Notes under the pieces: model-generated
What the model was told of the DNA's origin: nothing
Seen by the model: only the letters and a program-made list of their open reading frames with translations
Databases searched by the model: none
Assembly: GCA_009103225.1 (NCBI GenBank)
Contig: RHPI01003642.1
Coordinates: forward strand, 669,932 to 733,931
Reading direction: 5' to 3'
DNA: 64,000 nt
Origin: Chlorokybus atmophyticus
Lineage: Eukaryota; Streptophyta; Chlorokybophyceae; Chlorokybales; Chlorokybaceae
Position numbers and translations under genes: made by a program
Shown here: positions 1-13,572 of the stretch, in pieces
Layout: every line of letters starts with the position of its first letter
Numbering within the stretch: the stretch's first letter is position 1

Positions 1-74
1 CAACACTGAAACAGCAATAGTCAGTGTCAGGCATTAGGGGGCAACGGGCTGCTGACTACATGGCCCGTCCTCAC

Positions 75-537
75 CTTTTTCATCCATGTCCATGGCTCTA
101 ATCTTCTTGCGATTTAAGATTTTGATAGCAACTTTGTGGCCTGTGGGAATGTGTTCCGCAACCTGCACGTGTATAGACGTTACAAGGTCTTGAAATATCC
201 AGCTTGCGCTGACGAAGTTATGCGTACAGATATGCATTCTGTCAGGCAGTGTGCTGCACTACTCACTGCTCATGACCTTACATGTCAATGAATCGTAAGC
301 AATCTATAACATAACATAAAGATATGGTATCCAAACAGTGTAGCAAACTGGTGTGCAAGAGGTCCGATACCACCCATATCATGCGTCTTTGAAATGTTCT
401 CACAGTTGCAATGTGACTACCTTGACTTTGCCAAACGACCCAATCCCCAGCGTCTTGCCCAGCCTGTAGTTTGCCAGGACGGTGTGGTGGTGGCTGCCAT
501 CGCCGCTGGCGGCTGCCGACGCCGGTCCATTGTCCAT
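75..537 (-). CDS. SnRK1: SnRK1/AMPK-type kinase alpha subunit, first two exons only
   Basis: This is the 5' end of a Ser/Thr kinase of the SnRK1 (plant AMPK/Snf1 alpha) family, the energy-sensing kinase. Exon 1 is complement(421..537): 39 codons starting MDNG, a short Ala/Ser/His-rich leader, then YRLGKTLGIGSFGKVK, the glycine-rich ATP-binding loop. Exon 2 is complement(75..162) and reads VAEHIPTGHKVAIKIL, including the VAIK lysine, then NRKKIRAMDMDEK. Splice sites are AAG|GTAGTC at 421/420, TGCAG|GTTGCG at 163/162 and AAAG|GTGAGG at 75/74. The rest of the kinase, UBA and KA1 regions lie beyond the window start. The match to SnRK1 over both exons is strong; the start Met fits because the reading frame opens just before the kinase domain as in plant homologues. 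Confidence 0.88.
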
Positions 538-1343
538 GTGTCACTCGACGTCCAACTTCCTGACTCAACTACTAGCAGCTGTGAAACCAGCGCTGCTGTG
601 CTGTTGTGTGCAACGCTCTGCGCGCTTCAAGCCCCAAAAGGCATTGCGAAAAGCACTCACTAAACACCATCAAACCCTCCACGACGCAGCAAGAAAGCTG
701 CAAATGCACCCCGTCTGCGTTAACCCTTCACAGCCAAGCCACCAAACCCTATTCACACCGTCGCCGCTTCATCATGCCCCTAGCAACAGCGACAGCACAG
801 CCTGTGTGGCGAGCAGAGAGTAGCGTGTTTGTGGTCCTTCAATGGCCGCCCTCACTGATGCCAAGCAGGCTTTGCGCCAGCACTCGACCTCGACCGCCTC
901 ACCACCAATCAACACGCTACCCACGCCCACAAGCAGCAAGCACACTCCACTGCCACCGCAAACAGCCTACGCTGCAGACCAAACCCGCGCGCTGCTTCGC
1001 CCACTCCGCCACCACCCTCCCGCCCGCACCACCGCCGCCGCCACCACCACCCAGGGCGACGCTGCCACCAGCAAAGTCCCCAATCCGGTCAGTCTCCCTC
1101 GAGCCGGAATCAGGACCTCGGCCAGCTGCAAGCTGATTGGCTGGGCTGTGAACTTTTGCACCAGCAGCAAAATGCGGGTGCGCTTGCAGCCGTCCGATGG
1201 CAGATATCTCTTTAGCCATCTCTAGCCTTTGGCACTGTCCGTGGCGTGGGCGGTGTCGGTGTAGGTGTGAGCGGCGGCGGTGACGGTGGCAGTGCAGGTG
1301 GTGTTAGAGATAGAGGGTTGGTGGTGTTGGAGAGCTGGTCATC
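538..1343. other. Divergent intergenic interval between SnRK1 and the ABM gene
   Basis: No coding exon can be supported here. The stretch must hold the promoters and 5' UTRs of two genes that point away from each other. It is C-rich on the + strand between about 760 and 1080 (runs of CACC/CGCC), which creates long spurious open frames on both strands. No clear TATA box was seen. Confidence 0.5.
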
Positions 1344-2507
1344 ATGGAGGCGGTTTCGACGCGCGTGTTCATGTCCTCAGTGGCTGTGAGCAGCAGCGCG
1401 AGGTGCAGCGGCGCTTGCTCGCATCCGAGCAGGAGCAATGTAGAGGCTGCTTCGGCTGTAAGCAGACGGGGTGCTTTCTGCGGGCAGCAGGTTACAGGGC
1501 GGCCGCACAGCGCGTCGTTGCATAGCTCCCCAGCTGCTGCTTCCGCTTCGCCTCGAAGAACTCCCACAGTGGCCGCTGTGAGGGTGTCCACTGCACGCAC
1601 CGTCGTCCTCACCGCTACGCTTGTCGCTAAGGAAGGCGCCCGCGACGAAGTTATGCAGCTCTGCAAGGACGTTGTCAACAGGACCAAAGAAACGCAGGTA
1701 TGACCACTTACGCTGTTGAACAATGTCTGCAATGAGACCCGACATGCACTTCATGCGCCTACGCCTGCTCTCCCATTGCTTACTGCACGTTACAGCGTGG
1801 ATTTCTCTTGTTCAAAGGAATCCTGCTGTAGTGTGCGCTGCTTTTGTGCCCCATGATGCTGCATGCGTGCTGCGTGCATGTCTCGTGGCATTCATTTGTT
1901 GCGTCATGCAGATGCAGCCGGGTTCAAAGAGTGGCGTCATTAGCTACGAGTGCAGCGAGGATGGGTATGAGCCAGGCGTTTTCCACTTCTGGGAGCGCTA
2001 CACAAGCCAGCAAACCATGACGGCGCACCTACAGTCAGAAGAGCACAAGACCTTTGTTGACCAGGCAAGGTTTCAAACGGCTATCAACCGGGGTTGGCCA
2101 ACCGCCGCATGAGTTATTTACCGATTGATGTGCAGGTGGCAAAGCTGCTCTCCAAGCCAATTGCTATGTGTCTGTATGAGTACAAGGACGGCCAATTGGG
2201 ACCAGTTGCTTATCCTCTGGGTAAGTTGTTGCCTCGCTTTGTTGATTGACAAGGGTGAAGACACAGACCCCGACAGTTACAAACAGTGACGAACACCACT
2301 AGTGTCGGGTGGCTTGATAATCACATGTTGAATGCAGGCCCCAAGGGTGAAGGAGGTCTGGATGATGCCACCGGCCAGGGCGGTATGGCAGGTGGTGCAG
2401 GCATGAAGCAGCACGCGCAGGTAGACCTCGGAATGGTGGAGCGGGACTCTTGGGGACTGGACAAGATGCTGAAGAGCATGACCAGCATTTTGGGCGGGAA
2501 GAAGTAG
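1344..2507 (+). CDS. ABM-domain protein, probably plastid-targeted
   Basis: Four exons, join(1344..1697,1912..2064,2136..2220,2338..2507), give 253 residues. Residues 1 to about 85 are rich in Ser, Ala and Arg with few acids, like an algal plastid transit peptide. Residues about 90-190 resemble an antibiotic-biosynthesis-monooxygenase (ABM) ferredoxin-like domain: GVISYECSEDG, then PGVFHFWERY, then a HLQSEEHKTFVDQ helix. The C-terminus has a Gly-rich patch and ends with a short amphipathic helix and LGGKK. The intron after codon 169 begins GC rather than GT (CAG|GCAAGG). The acceptor of exon 2 could also lie 6 bases later, which would drop Met-Gln. ABM proteins are small dimeric oxygenases or stress proteins; the substrate cannot be read from sequence. 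The start ATG is the first in frame with the transit-like segment. Confidence 0.8.
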
Positions 2508-2568
2508 GCATGATAGACATTGTTTGTTTTGGCGCGTTTACATAGCAGCAATACACAGTGTAAACAAT

Positions 2569-2573
2569 ACTGC
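2569..2573 (+). promoter_or_regulatory. Candidate TGTAA polyadenylation signal of the ABM gene
   Basis: TGTAA lies 62 bases after the ABM stop codon. TGTAA is the usual poly(A) signal of chlorophyte algae such as Chlamydomonas. A 5-mer is weak evidence on its own. Confidence 0.4.
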
Positions 2574-4555
2574 GTGTGAAATGCGGCGCGGCTGCGCACA
2601 TGCATATTACTTGAACAGTGTGTGTGAAGAGCTTGGACTGGAATTTGATACACAGGGCACCTGCAATAGTGCACTCTTACTCACCAAGCCTAGACATACA
2701 TATGGCCTGTAGCAACAGTCCAAGCAAGTGCCAGATCAAGAAATTGCGATACTAAGACAACTGCAGTGCACTATGTGCAATGCGCAGGTTATTAATCACA
2801 TTTTCTACCATGCAGTCTGCGCTCACACATCTATCAAGCTATGCACACCACAGGCAAGGTAAGATACGGTGCGGCAAGCAGGTGGGCGCAGTGACATGAC
2901 ACTTGGAGTCATCACGTTACATATACTCAGTGCCCTTATGTGCTATGCAATGCGTAGGCAAGGACAATTGTGGTAGACTTACAGGTAATTAGCAGGCAGC
3001 ATGAAGGCGCCTTGCCGTGGTGGTCGATGTGGTGAGTGTTGGTGGTGTTGGTTGCATTGATGTGCACGTAGGTATGCATTCGCTCTTGCAACTTTTGTAC
3101 AATGCATATGGTATATGCCATAGGGCAAAGAAGCAATCCAAATGCACAACAAGCAGCACCGCAAGCAGCAGCAAGCCAGCAAGCTGGACACAAAGACAGG
3201 CAAGAGCAAGACTTCAATTACTACAGGGGGCTTTACAACTATGTGCACTACATGCACTACGTGCTTTAGGCGGGGCATGCATGCAATATGACTTATACCC
3301 TATGCATGTGTGGTAGGGTGCAGTGTAAGACCCGCTCGCACAAGCTTAGACACTGACTACACTTGGCAAGGGCAAGAGAGTAGGGAAACACAAGTGTTAG
3401 CAACGCAGCAATAAGTAAGTAATAGTGAATGCGAGTTAATATGCAGTCTACCAGCTGTTAACACAATCTCAAAGCGCTCGTGCAACAACTCGGTTGTTGC
3501 GCAACATTTGCAATCCCTAACCTTAACTCACCACAACAATGCAAATGCGTTGCAGGATTAATATAACAAAGTCTTGATACAATGCAAGTCGTCATCGCTC
3601 CATCACGCGGCCGTTGCTGTGCAGGTTGTCCTCTCGTCTATTGCGTGCCCTTGCTTTGCCCTACCTTTTTATTACGTTAGGCCTCTTTCTACGTATACTA
3701 CTAGGGTCTTTGTTGCGTCTAGCTGAGTCTAGAACGTTGTTCAGACCTATCGTGGTGGATTGTAGTCCAGCTGTGTAAGTTGCGACATCTGCAACTTGCA
3801 AAAGTACACAACAATATATATAAGTTTAACAAAGAATGCGAACGCAAATGACGCGTGTGCGTTTGAATATCGCAACCCTCGCGTGAAGTGTCAAAAGTTA
3901 ACTATTGTGCGTTTGGTGACTTAACGCACACAACCCATCAACATGTATGTTTTATAATCAACATAAATACGTCAATAAAAGAGCAGTTATGAGCATGTTT
4001 TCAACAGACTTATCGTAACTTCGCTGCAAGATGTTTATGTGATTAAGACTATCTACGAAATGCAATAGAGACCTGACGCGTGGTCTTACTGTGTGCTTCA
4101 ATAACCATTTCACATAAGTTCGAGTAAAGCTGCGTGGGATATTCTGTGGCAGGGGCTATGCAAAAAGTAGTGAAAATTGTCACAGCATTAATGGCCTCGT
4201 CGTCATAGGCTGCAAATATTCGCGACGTCAAACGCAACTTTATTGGGGATTTTTATGACAGCGCCGCCGGTACTCAACATATCACCCCACGAAGCCTAAT
4301 TCGGCGGTGTACGAAATCAATTATAAAAGCACACTGCATTCATTATATAATAACTAACTTTATGATGTACACCTATTGATTATTATTTAACAAAACAATG
4401 CATAATGTTGCATTTAACTTAAGAGAAAAAATTGTTCGCATTCTGTTTGTAAGTGTGACCGCTTGTATTTCATATGTTTCAATATGTTTACTTAGCCGAT
4501 CCGCACAACATGCTTGATAGGTTGTATTTATTAGTAGCATATTACAACATGTCAT

Positions 4556-4886
4556 TGAATTGTGAGGGCGCGACATCGATGACAGCAACGGTGGCGAAGA
4601 CATGTATGCCCACGTTGCCATGGAGTAAAGCGGCAACCTCACCCGTGGTCCATAATATTGGGGTCAGCACAATCGCGCCTCAGCTTGGCTCTCACACATG
4701 GGCGCCGCGACGGAGGCAGTGAGCTTAAAAGCACACAACCATTTCACCACTGCAGCTTTTGTCATACATGCGCGACTACTGTATGTGCAATTATATGTAC
4801 CAAAGTGAAGAAAAGCACTTTGCTGCTGAACATGCACAAACGGGGTGTTTCGTCAGCTATGACCACCTGCATTTACACGCGCATGT
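4556..4886 (+). repeat. Direct repeat copy 1 (diverged, about 330 bp)
   Basis: The stretch from GTGAGGGCGCGACAT to CACGCGCATG is matched, with many substitutions and small indels, at 5131..5467, about 575 bp downstream. Shared landmarks in order are AAGCGGCAACCTCAC, GTGGTCCA, GCACACAACCATTT, GAAGAAAAGCA and GCCATGACCACC-like sequence. It encodes nothing recognisable. Confidence 0.7.
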
Positions 4887-5130
4887 AACCTTTTTTAACA
4901 ATCTATTATGTGATATATACAACTCTTGATAATGTTGGCAAACTTGAAAACATGATGCATAATGCTGCGTCAGATTGTGAAGATGTTTGAAAATTGTTTG
5001 TCTTAAGTTGCTATAAGGTATCATATGATATCAACTTGAAGTGGGAGATCGCTTTCAAATTGTTAGTTTTAATATGTTTGCTTATTTAATGTAATTATCT
5101 TAAGCATAGAACATGCATATGCCATTTAAG

Positions 5131-5467
5131 TGGTGAGGGCGCGACATAGATGTAACAATGATGGTGTCAAAGATTGTATGCTCACATCATTACACGTTTA
5201 AAGCGGCAACCTCACTCGTGGTCCACAATATTAAGGTCAGCATTTTTGAGCCTCAGCTCGGCTCTTACACACATGAACGCAGCGACGGAGGCAATGAGCT
5301 CAAAAGCACACAACCATTTGGCAGCCGCAGCTCTTATCATACAAGGGCGCCTATTGCGTGTGTGTAATAGTACGCACAAAATTGAAGAAAAGCAGATTGC
5401 TAGTGAACATTATATGCACAAGCAGGGTGTCCCGACAGCCATGACCACCTGCATTCACGCGCATGCA
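5131..5467 (+). repeat. Direct repeat copy 2 (diverged, about 335 bp)
   Basis: Partner of the repeat at 4556..4886, in the same orientation and with the same order of landmarks. The AT-rich DNA before each copy is also loosely similar, so the duplicated unit may be close to the full 575-bp period. Confidence 0.7.
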
Positions 5468-6236
5468 AGTCTCTCCCAAACAGAGTCAATCAATTATTGA
5501 GATCATCGCACATTTTACACGGTGACTGATAAGAGACTCAGGACTGTCGAATGCCTGACCCTATCTGACCCTAACGGACCTAACGACTTCGACCACAAAG
5601 GGAATAAATGAACTGAGCCGTCAGTGGCGTGTCGATTATAGTGTCGATTATAGTCTCAGTCGACGCGGGCCGAATTGACGTTGTCGAACTTTGACGGTAA
5701 AAGTGCCTGTCGACGTCGACATGAGACAACCGTTCAACAGTTCGAGCGGGATGGACTTGTTGTCTGAGAATCACAATGTGATTTAGGGTTGGTGGGCACA
5801 AGGACATCTACATGGCGGCAAAAAGAAGTGGCGCCGGCGGGAGAAGCACAAAGACAAACCCTAAATCCCACACAATGAACAGGCACTGTCGATGTCGACG
5901 CGCGTCGGCGCCTCCAAACGTGTCATGCTCAGTCGACCTCGACATGAGATGACCGATCCACCTCTGTCAGCATCGACAGAACCCAACAGCCTGTTGCCTG
6001 TCATCGTCGACACGCGCTCAATTGTTGACATTGCTGAGTTAATACTTGCCTCACCAGCACTGCTCCGGCTCCCCGACTGCAAAGGGCCTGTCACAGCTTG
6101 TGGTGACCGGCTGACGTCAGCAGCCGAGGTGCCACCTCGGATAAGCTCAAAAGCGAAATGCAACGCTGCTCGCACTTGTCGCGCTTCTGTCCGCCGAGCG
6201 GCGGCGGTGGACGGTGACATCGTCTTCCGCGACACC

Positions 6237-7841
6237 ATGGAGGGCGGCTCGTTGGTAGCGGTTGAACGCCGTGAGCACGTCGCCATCGTGACGTTGAACC
6301 GGCCCGCCGCCCTTAACGCGCTCACCGTGGGCATGATTCAGGAGCTGGCCGCAGTGTTCCGGGAGCTGAAAACGGACGCCACGCTGTGCTGCGCCGTCCT
6401 CACCGGCGCCGGAAAGGCCTTCTGTGCCGGTGTGGTAAGACCTGAGTGTCTGACATTGTTGCGTACGCGTTGCATACCTGGGCCAACGCATGTGTAGTTC
6501 CCGTTTGGAGAGTGCGTACGTTCTTCCACACAACAGTTGGCTCGCTACTGCGACAGCAGCAATGCCGGCGCACACACCAACGACTCGACTGTACTGTAAA
6601 GGCTCATGTCAATATGCGCACTAGGCTTTCGTGCATACATCACAATTACATGTGTTCCTCCCCCTTTGCCATTCCAGCGAGATTTGAACATGGAAGTGAC
6701 CTGCGCCACGCTATGTTCATGCTGGGCATCGAAGTAGCGCGATTGCACAAGTACAAGAACGTGTATGTAGCTGTGATCAGAAAGCCTTTTCTATTGTTGT
6801 GACAAACCGCACACCATGCAATCTGCAATGCTTGCAACACAGCTTGCATGCCTATCGCCACGGTGCATGAGTTCGGTCGATTGGTTGTACTCATTGCACC
6901 GGCAGCATTGCAGCCAGACTCAGTGCATTGGCAAATACCTTGCATGTACACTGGCCAACCACGCTTCATTTTGGCTGCCACTTCGGGGTATGCCCACAGA
7001 AAAATACGCTGCGTCCCACGCGCTTTTCCATTGTCAGGTCACAAGCAGATCAGCTAACTCTGCTGCTTTACGATTGAACAGGATCTGACCGCCGGCCAGT
7101 CTGTCTTCCAAGGAGGCTACCGTGATCCAGAAACGGACCCCGTTGCACAGATGGAGGCCTGTCCTTTCCCAATTATTGGAGCTGTAAATGGTGCTGCATA
7201 CACTGGCGGATTTGAGCTAGCACTCGCTTGCGATGTACTTGTGGCCTCATCCAGTGCCAAGTTTGCTGACACGCATGTGAAGTTTGGAGTTATGCCAGGG
7301 TAAGATTAAACCATAACTTGGTGTTAGCTGCTGCACAGATGGCAAAGTTGTGCGGACAGGCTTATGCTTGCCAGTTTATGCGCAGTTGGGGTTTGTCACA
7401 GAAGCTCTCGCGGTTAATAGGTGCTAACCGCGCTCGCGAAGTGTCCTTCACTGCGCAGCCTATTGATGGAGCGCTGGCAGAGAGATGGGGCTTGGTCAGC
7501 AGAGTGGTCGCCCCTTCAGAGCTTATGCCTACTGCGCTCAGCATTGCAGCGAGCATATGCAGCAATGTGCCTGACCTTGTGCGGCGCTACAAGTCTGTGC
7601 TGAACGATGGACTCAGCTTGCCACTTGGCGAAGCAAGGCAGCTTGAACGGGTGAGGATGCAATCCTGTAGGTCCATCTTGTGCTTACTGCGTTCATTCTG
7701 CCCGCACTCCCTGACTATTTTACCTTGCTGCAGGATCGGGCCGCAGACTATTACTCCAACATGACTCCAGATCAATTCAAGGCCATGCAGGATTTCATCC
7801 AACAGAGGTCGAAGTCGCAGTCTGCAAGGTCGAAGCTATGA
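6237..7841 (+). CDS. ECHIA: Peroxisomal enoyl-CoA hydratase/isomerase, ECHIA type
   Basis: Four exons, join(6237..6434,7082..7299,7386..7650,7734..7841), give 262 residues, close to the 265 of Arabidopsis ECHIA. It is a crotonase-fold enzyme expected to hydrate 2-trans-enoyl-CoA in fatty-acid beta-oxidation. Landmarks: VAIVTLNRPAALNALT near the N-terminus, oxyanion-hole segments GKAFCAGVDLTAG and INGAAYTGG-like (GAVNGAAYTGGFELALACD), then WGLSQKLSRLIGANRAREVS and the WGLVSRVV segment. The last residues are SARSKL, a canonical PTS1 peroxisomal import signal. The ATG at 6237 has good context (GACACCATGG) and places the start as in the plant protein; an in-frame upstream ATG at 5892 would add 115 low-complexity residues and is less likely. 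The first intron is 647 bp, the others under 100 bp. Confidence 0.88.
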
Positions 7842-8738
7842 AAATACCAACAGTTACTCGTCGTTCCTCAGATGGCGTTTTGTGCTGCAAACACACATTG
7901 CTTGTGCAATGCTTCCTAGCAGCAGGGTGTTAGCAAGGCTGCAGGCCACAGCCTGGGAATGCCATGGCATTGGCGTCCTCTATTGCAAATCCTGCGCATG
8001 CTGCAAAACTCATGCTAGTCGCTTATGCATTGTAGACCTCTCTGTACCACTACACAACTATCTGACATGAGCTGTCATGCTAAAAGATGCCATAGTGCCA
8101 CTCCACGCGCATGCCCACGCAGTTACAAGCAATCAAGCAGCAGCTGTCGTACTGTGTACATCAACCTCTAGTCTACTACGCACATGCAAGGTATTGCATG
8201 GTCATACATGACATCATGCACATATTTCATCAAGCAAATGAGCATACGCATGTGATTAGATGCCTGCACCGGGTACTATGACTAGCGCACACTCTATACT
8301 ACCCACCCCGCTAGACATGGCAGTCAACATGCAGTCCATGTTTACCTGCAACACGCCAAGGTGTGGGTACCTATACCAAGCACTGATGCACTTCATGTTT
8401 GAGTTGATGCAACCGCGCGATGGCCAGGCTATATCGCGTCGACAGTATACTATACTCTGGTCCAGCATCATGCAGGGAATGCAAGGGCGTTGTGGCATTG
8501 GTTCCCACAAACAGTTGATGACCCACTTTCAGCGCGCCCACCATGGCCACCAGGCGCCATAGCAACATCTGAGTGCAGTGCTGAGGGCGAAAGACATTGA
8601 GAAACCATGCACCTCAGCAATGCAGAAGGCATACACAGGTAGAACTGCACACAATAATGACAACAACCACAGGTTGTAATGGATACCATTGTTCTCTTCC
8701 AGCAAGCGCAATACATGCCACGCAGGCATAAAGATTGA
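7842..8738. other. Convergent intergenic interval between ECHIA and PurA
   Basis: Two genes end here tail to tail, so it should hold both 3' UTRs. No coding frame, RNA gene or repeat of note was found. A TGTAA occurs near 8673 on the + strand, too far from ECHIA to assign with confidence. Confidence 0.5.
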
Positions 8739-11165
<2,427 letters not shown>

Positions 11166-11627
11166 TGCCACCGTCCTGTCGTCCCTGGAAATTTGCAGGT
11201 CAGGTTCTGTCAGCACTCGACGCAGCGCCTGTCTACCAGCCCATCCCAGCACCGCCCTCTACACGGGCACCGCCGCCGACACCGCCGCCGGCGAGCAAAG
11301 AGACGCCAGGGCGCCGGAAACCCTAACTCTAACGAACCGGATCCAATAAGGGAAATTAGTCAATCGGGATCGTCCGACGCCCAAGCGTGGCCCAAGTGGC
11401 GTAATAATCAGAGCCACTGTAACACGTCAGGTGGTCAGTGCAGCGCTTATCGCCGCCTGTATAGGCGGGAAAGGCTGGGAGGCGGGGGATAAAGCTTGGT
11501 GGGTTCTTGTTCTTGTTCTTGCCCTTGTTGTGCTCATTGTAGGCGTGCGCTGCGTGCTTGTGCTAGGGTCGGCTTCTCGCCGGACTGGAACTCTGGGAGA
11601 GGGAAGCCTGGTGGTGTGGTCAGGGCG
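11166..11627. promoter_or_regulatory. Bidirectional promoter interval, PurA / GRAM gene
   Basis: About 460 bp separate the divergent starts of PurA (-) and the GRAM gene (+). The sequence is GC-rich toward each start. No TATA box or defined element was recognised. Confidence 0.4.
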
Positions 11628-13572
11628 ATGCCGGCCGGCGACCCCGGCCTGAGCTTAGATTCGGACTGGGAGGCGGTGGAGGCGGTAAAGGACTCGGACG
11701 TTGAGGACGCCATGGTGAGCCCCTCTGCAACAGCGGAGCCACCACCTCCTGAGGCGCAGGAGGCGGAGGTAGCAATTGGCACAGACGACGACAACGACGA
11801 CCTTGACGACCGTGGCGGCGACGACAAGAATGACGGCGCTGGCCAGCGCAGTCGTGGTGAGGGCGCCGCAGCCGACAGCCAGCAATTGCCGTCCCCTCAA
11901 GCTGCCGCCGCCACCTCTGAGCCCGCGCAAACACAAGACGACCAAGACAAGCCGCAGGTTGAGGCCGGCAGCGCAGCAGACGCGCCACCTCTAGGTACTT
12001 GTCTTTTGTACTTGTAGTTGCCACTTTGACATAGTCAATTCTCAAGCATAGCATTTCGTGTAATTCTGCATGTTTGGTACCAATGCAGTGACAGCCAATC
12101 ACTCTTGCGTGAAGAGTTTGCGCAAACATTGCTGTGTGTAAGTCCAAAGAGTGTGTGCACCAGCGTAACTTGCCTTAACTGACTACAATAGCACACCACA
12201 AGTTGAGCAAATCTTGATCCTCAGGTCCCACCTTGGCGGGTTGGGATGCTGCGCTGGGGGGTGATGCCTGGTTGGCGGGCGGAGCGACCCCGCATGGAGA
12301 GCGGGATTGGCAAGAAGTTGAGGAGGTGCTGTTCTGTCCATAGCTTCTTGTGAGATCACTTGCAATGCCCCGGTAGTGTTTGTGCCAATAGCCGATTGCA
12401 AAGCAGATGCAGCGAACTGCGCAAGAATTCGCAGCGGATGTAGCAGTCATGGCTGCGGCAGCTCGCAAGGAGGCTGCAGCTGCTGTGAGCAAGGTATGAC
12501 TTCCACAAAGCATACATCCCTTGTGTTGCATGTAGGCAAGGGGTGCAATTTGGTTTGGTGATGTTCAGAGCGTCTTCGTTGCAGCTGTCTTGAGTAGCAT
12601 TGTGGTCACATTTAACGTTGCAGTGAATGTCTGTGGTTTGAATGCAACATATGTGCACTTACAGGGCGAGCAGTTGGTCGTCGAGGGCATGAGGCGGCTC
12701 GAGCAGACAGCACCCGGCCTCAAGAATGTGGCACAGGGTTTGGGAACCAAGCTCACCAGCTGGTGGAGCCATTTTGACCCTGTGCCAACAGCAGCTAGCG
12801 AACCAGCGGCAAGCCCATCCACCCGCCAGCGTCGGCTTGAAGCAGACCCCAGGGTGTTGCAGTCCGTCTTCAACCTTCCAGTCGAAGAGCACCTGTTGGA
12901 AGGTGTGTGATGCGAGGCGGTTCGTTGGCTGTTATCACTGTGGCCATCTGAGAGGTTGCATGCAGTTCAGTTGGTTCCAGTCATGTTTGACAAGCTGACA
13001 TTGTTTGTGCTGCACAGCATTCCGTTGCAAGCTTTTGCAAACATACCGCTGCGCGCACAATGGATACACTCCAGATATCCAAATGGCGTTTCAAGGCACA
13101 CTATACATAAGTGATAAGCATGTCTGCTTTCATATAGAAGAGCGCGGCCGGCGCCTGCCAGTAAGGACCAAAAACGACACGAGCTTCGATACATGCCATG
13201 TGTTGCAACAGTCCTGGCTTAGGGTCTCATGCTGCGATGTCTGATGAGCGTTGTGCCTGTATAAGGTGGTGGTTGAGCATGCACAAGTTACCAGTGTGTT
13301 GCGACAAGCGGCTCGCGCTAAAGGGGAGTCAGACATTCTCAAGTTGGAGTTACAGAATGCCGAATCTGTAAGTGGTCAAGCACTGCACCCCAACTTCTCA
13401 TGATTTGACTGCATGGTCGAGAGGTCCTTGGTGTATCGCATTTCGCATGTCTCGTCACCTCATAACCAATGCCTGTTGCCTGAACACACAGATCAGCATG
13501 CGCGACTTTGAAGGCAAGGACTTGGAGAGTGCACATGCACTTCTGGAGCATATGTGTGAGCCTGCAGAGTAA
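11628..13572 (+). CDS. GRAM-domain protein with acidic low-complexity N-terminus
   Basis: Seven exons, join(11628..11994,12225..12325,12407..12493,12665..12902,13018..13160,13266..13367,13492..13572), give 372 residues. Residues about 1-123 are acidic and disordered (DDDNDDLDD, poly-Ala, Pro/Gln). Residues about 124-240 hold two Trp-containing segments (GWDAALGGDAWLAGG and LTSWWSHF) around an Ala-rich helix. Residues about 255-335 look like a GRAM domain: FNLPVEEHLLEAFRCKLL, GTLYISDKHVCFHIE, then VTSVLRQ. The C-terminus has DLESAHALLEHM. GRAM domains bind membrane lipids, so a membrane-associated role is likely; the particular function is unknown. The exon 2 donor (GAG|GTGCTG) is weak and the exon 3 start could shift by 6 bases. 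Confidence 0.72.

Larger units (their letters stand above)
2508..6236. other. Intergenic region, 3.7 kb, no gene supported
   Basis: Only short, unconserved-looking open frames are present. The first kilobase is TGCA-rich and of mixed composition; from about 3400 to 5500 it is AT-rich. It holds the direct repeat pair at 4.5-5.5 kb (listed separately) and a 12-bp tandem duplication (TGTCGATTATAG twice, 5629..5652) inside a GTCGAC-rich stretch. An open frame running from 5892 into the hydratase exon could be 5' UTR rather than coding. Confidence 0.5.

Noticed and set aside
917-1219. Long open frames on both strands
   Set aside because: They arise from C- and G-rich low-complexity DNA, overlap each other, and show no motif.
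5892-6236. N-terminal extension of the hydratase from an upstream ATG
   Set aside because: It adds 115 low-complexity residues absent from the family; the ATG at 6237 gives the expected length and start.
8260-8562. Open frame between ECHIA and PurA
   Set aside because: No motif, overlapping frames on the other strand, and it lies where two 3' UTRs are expected.
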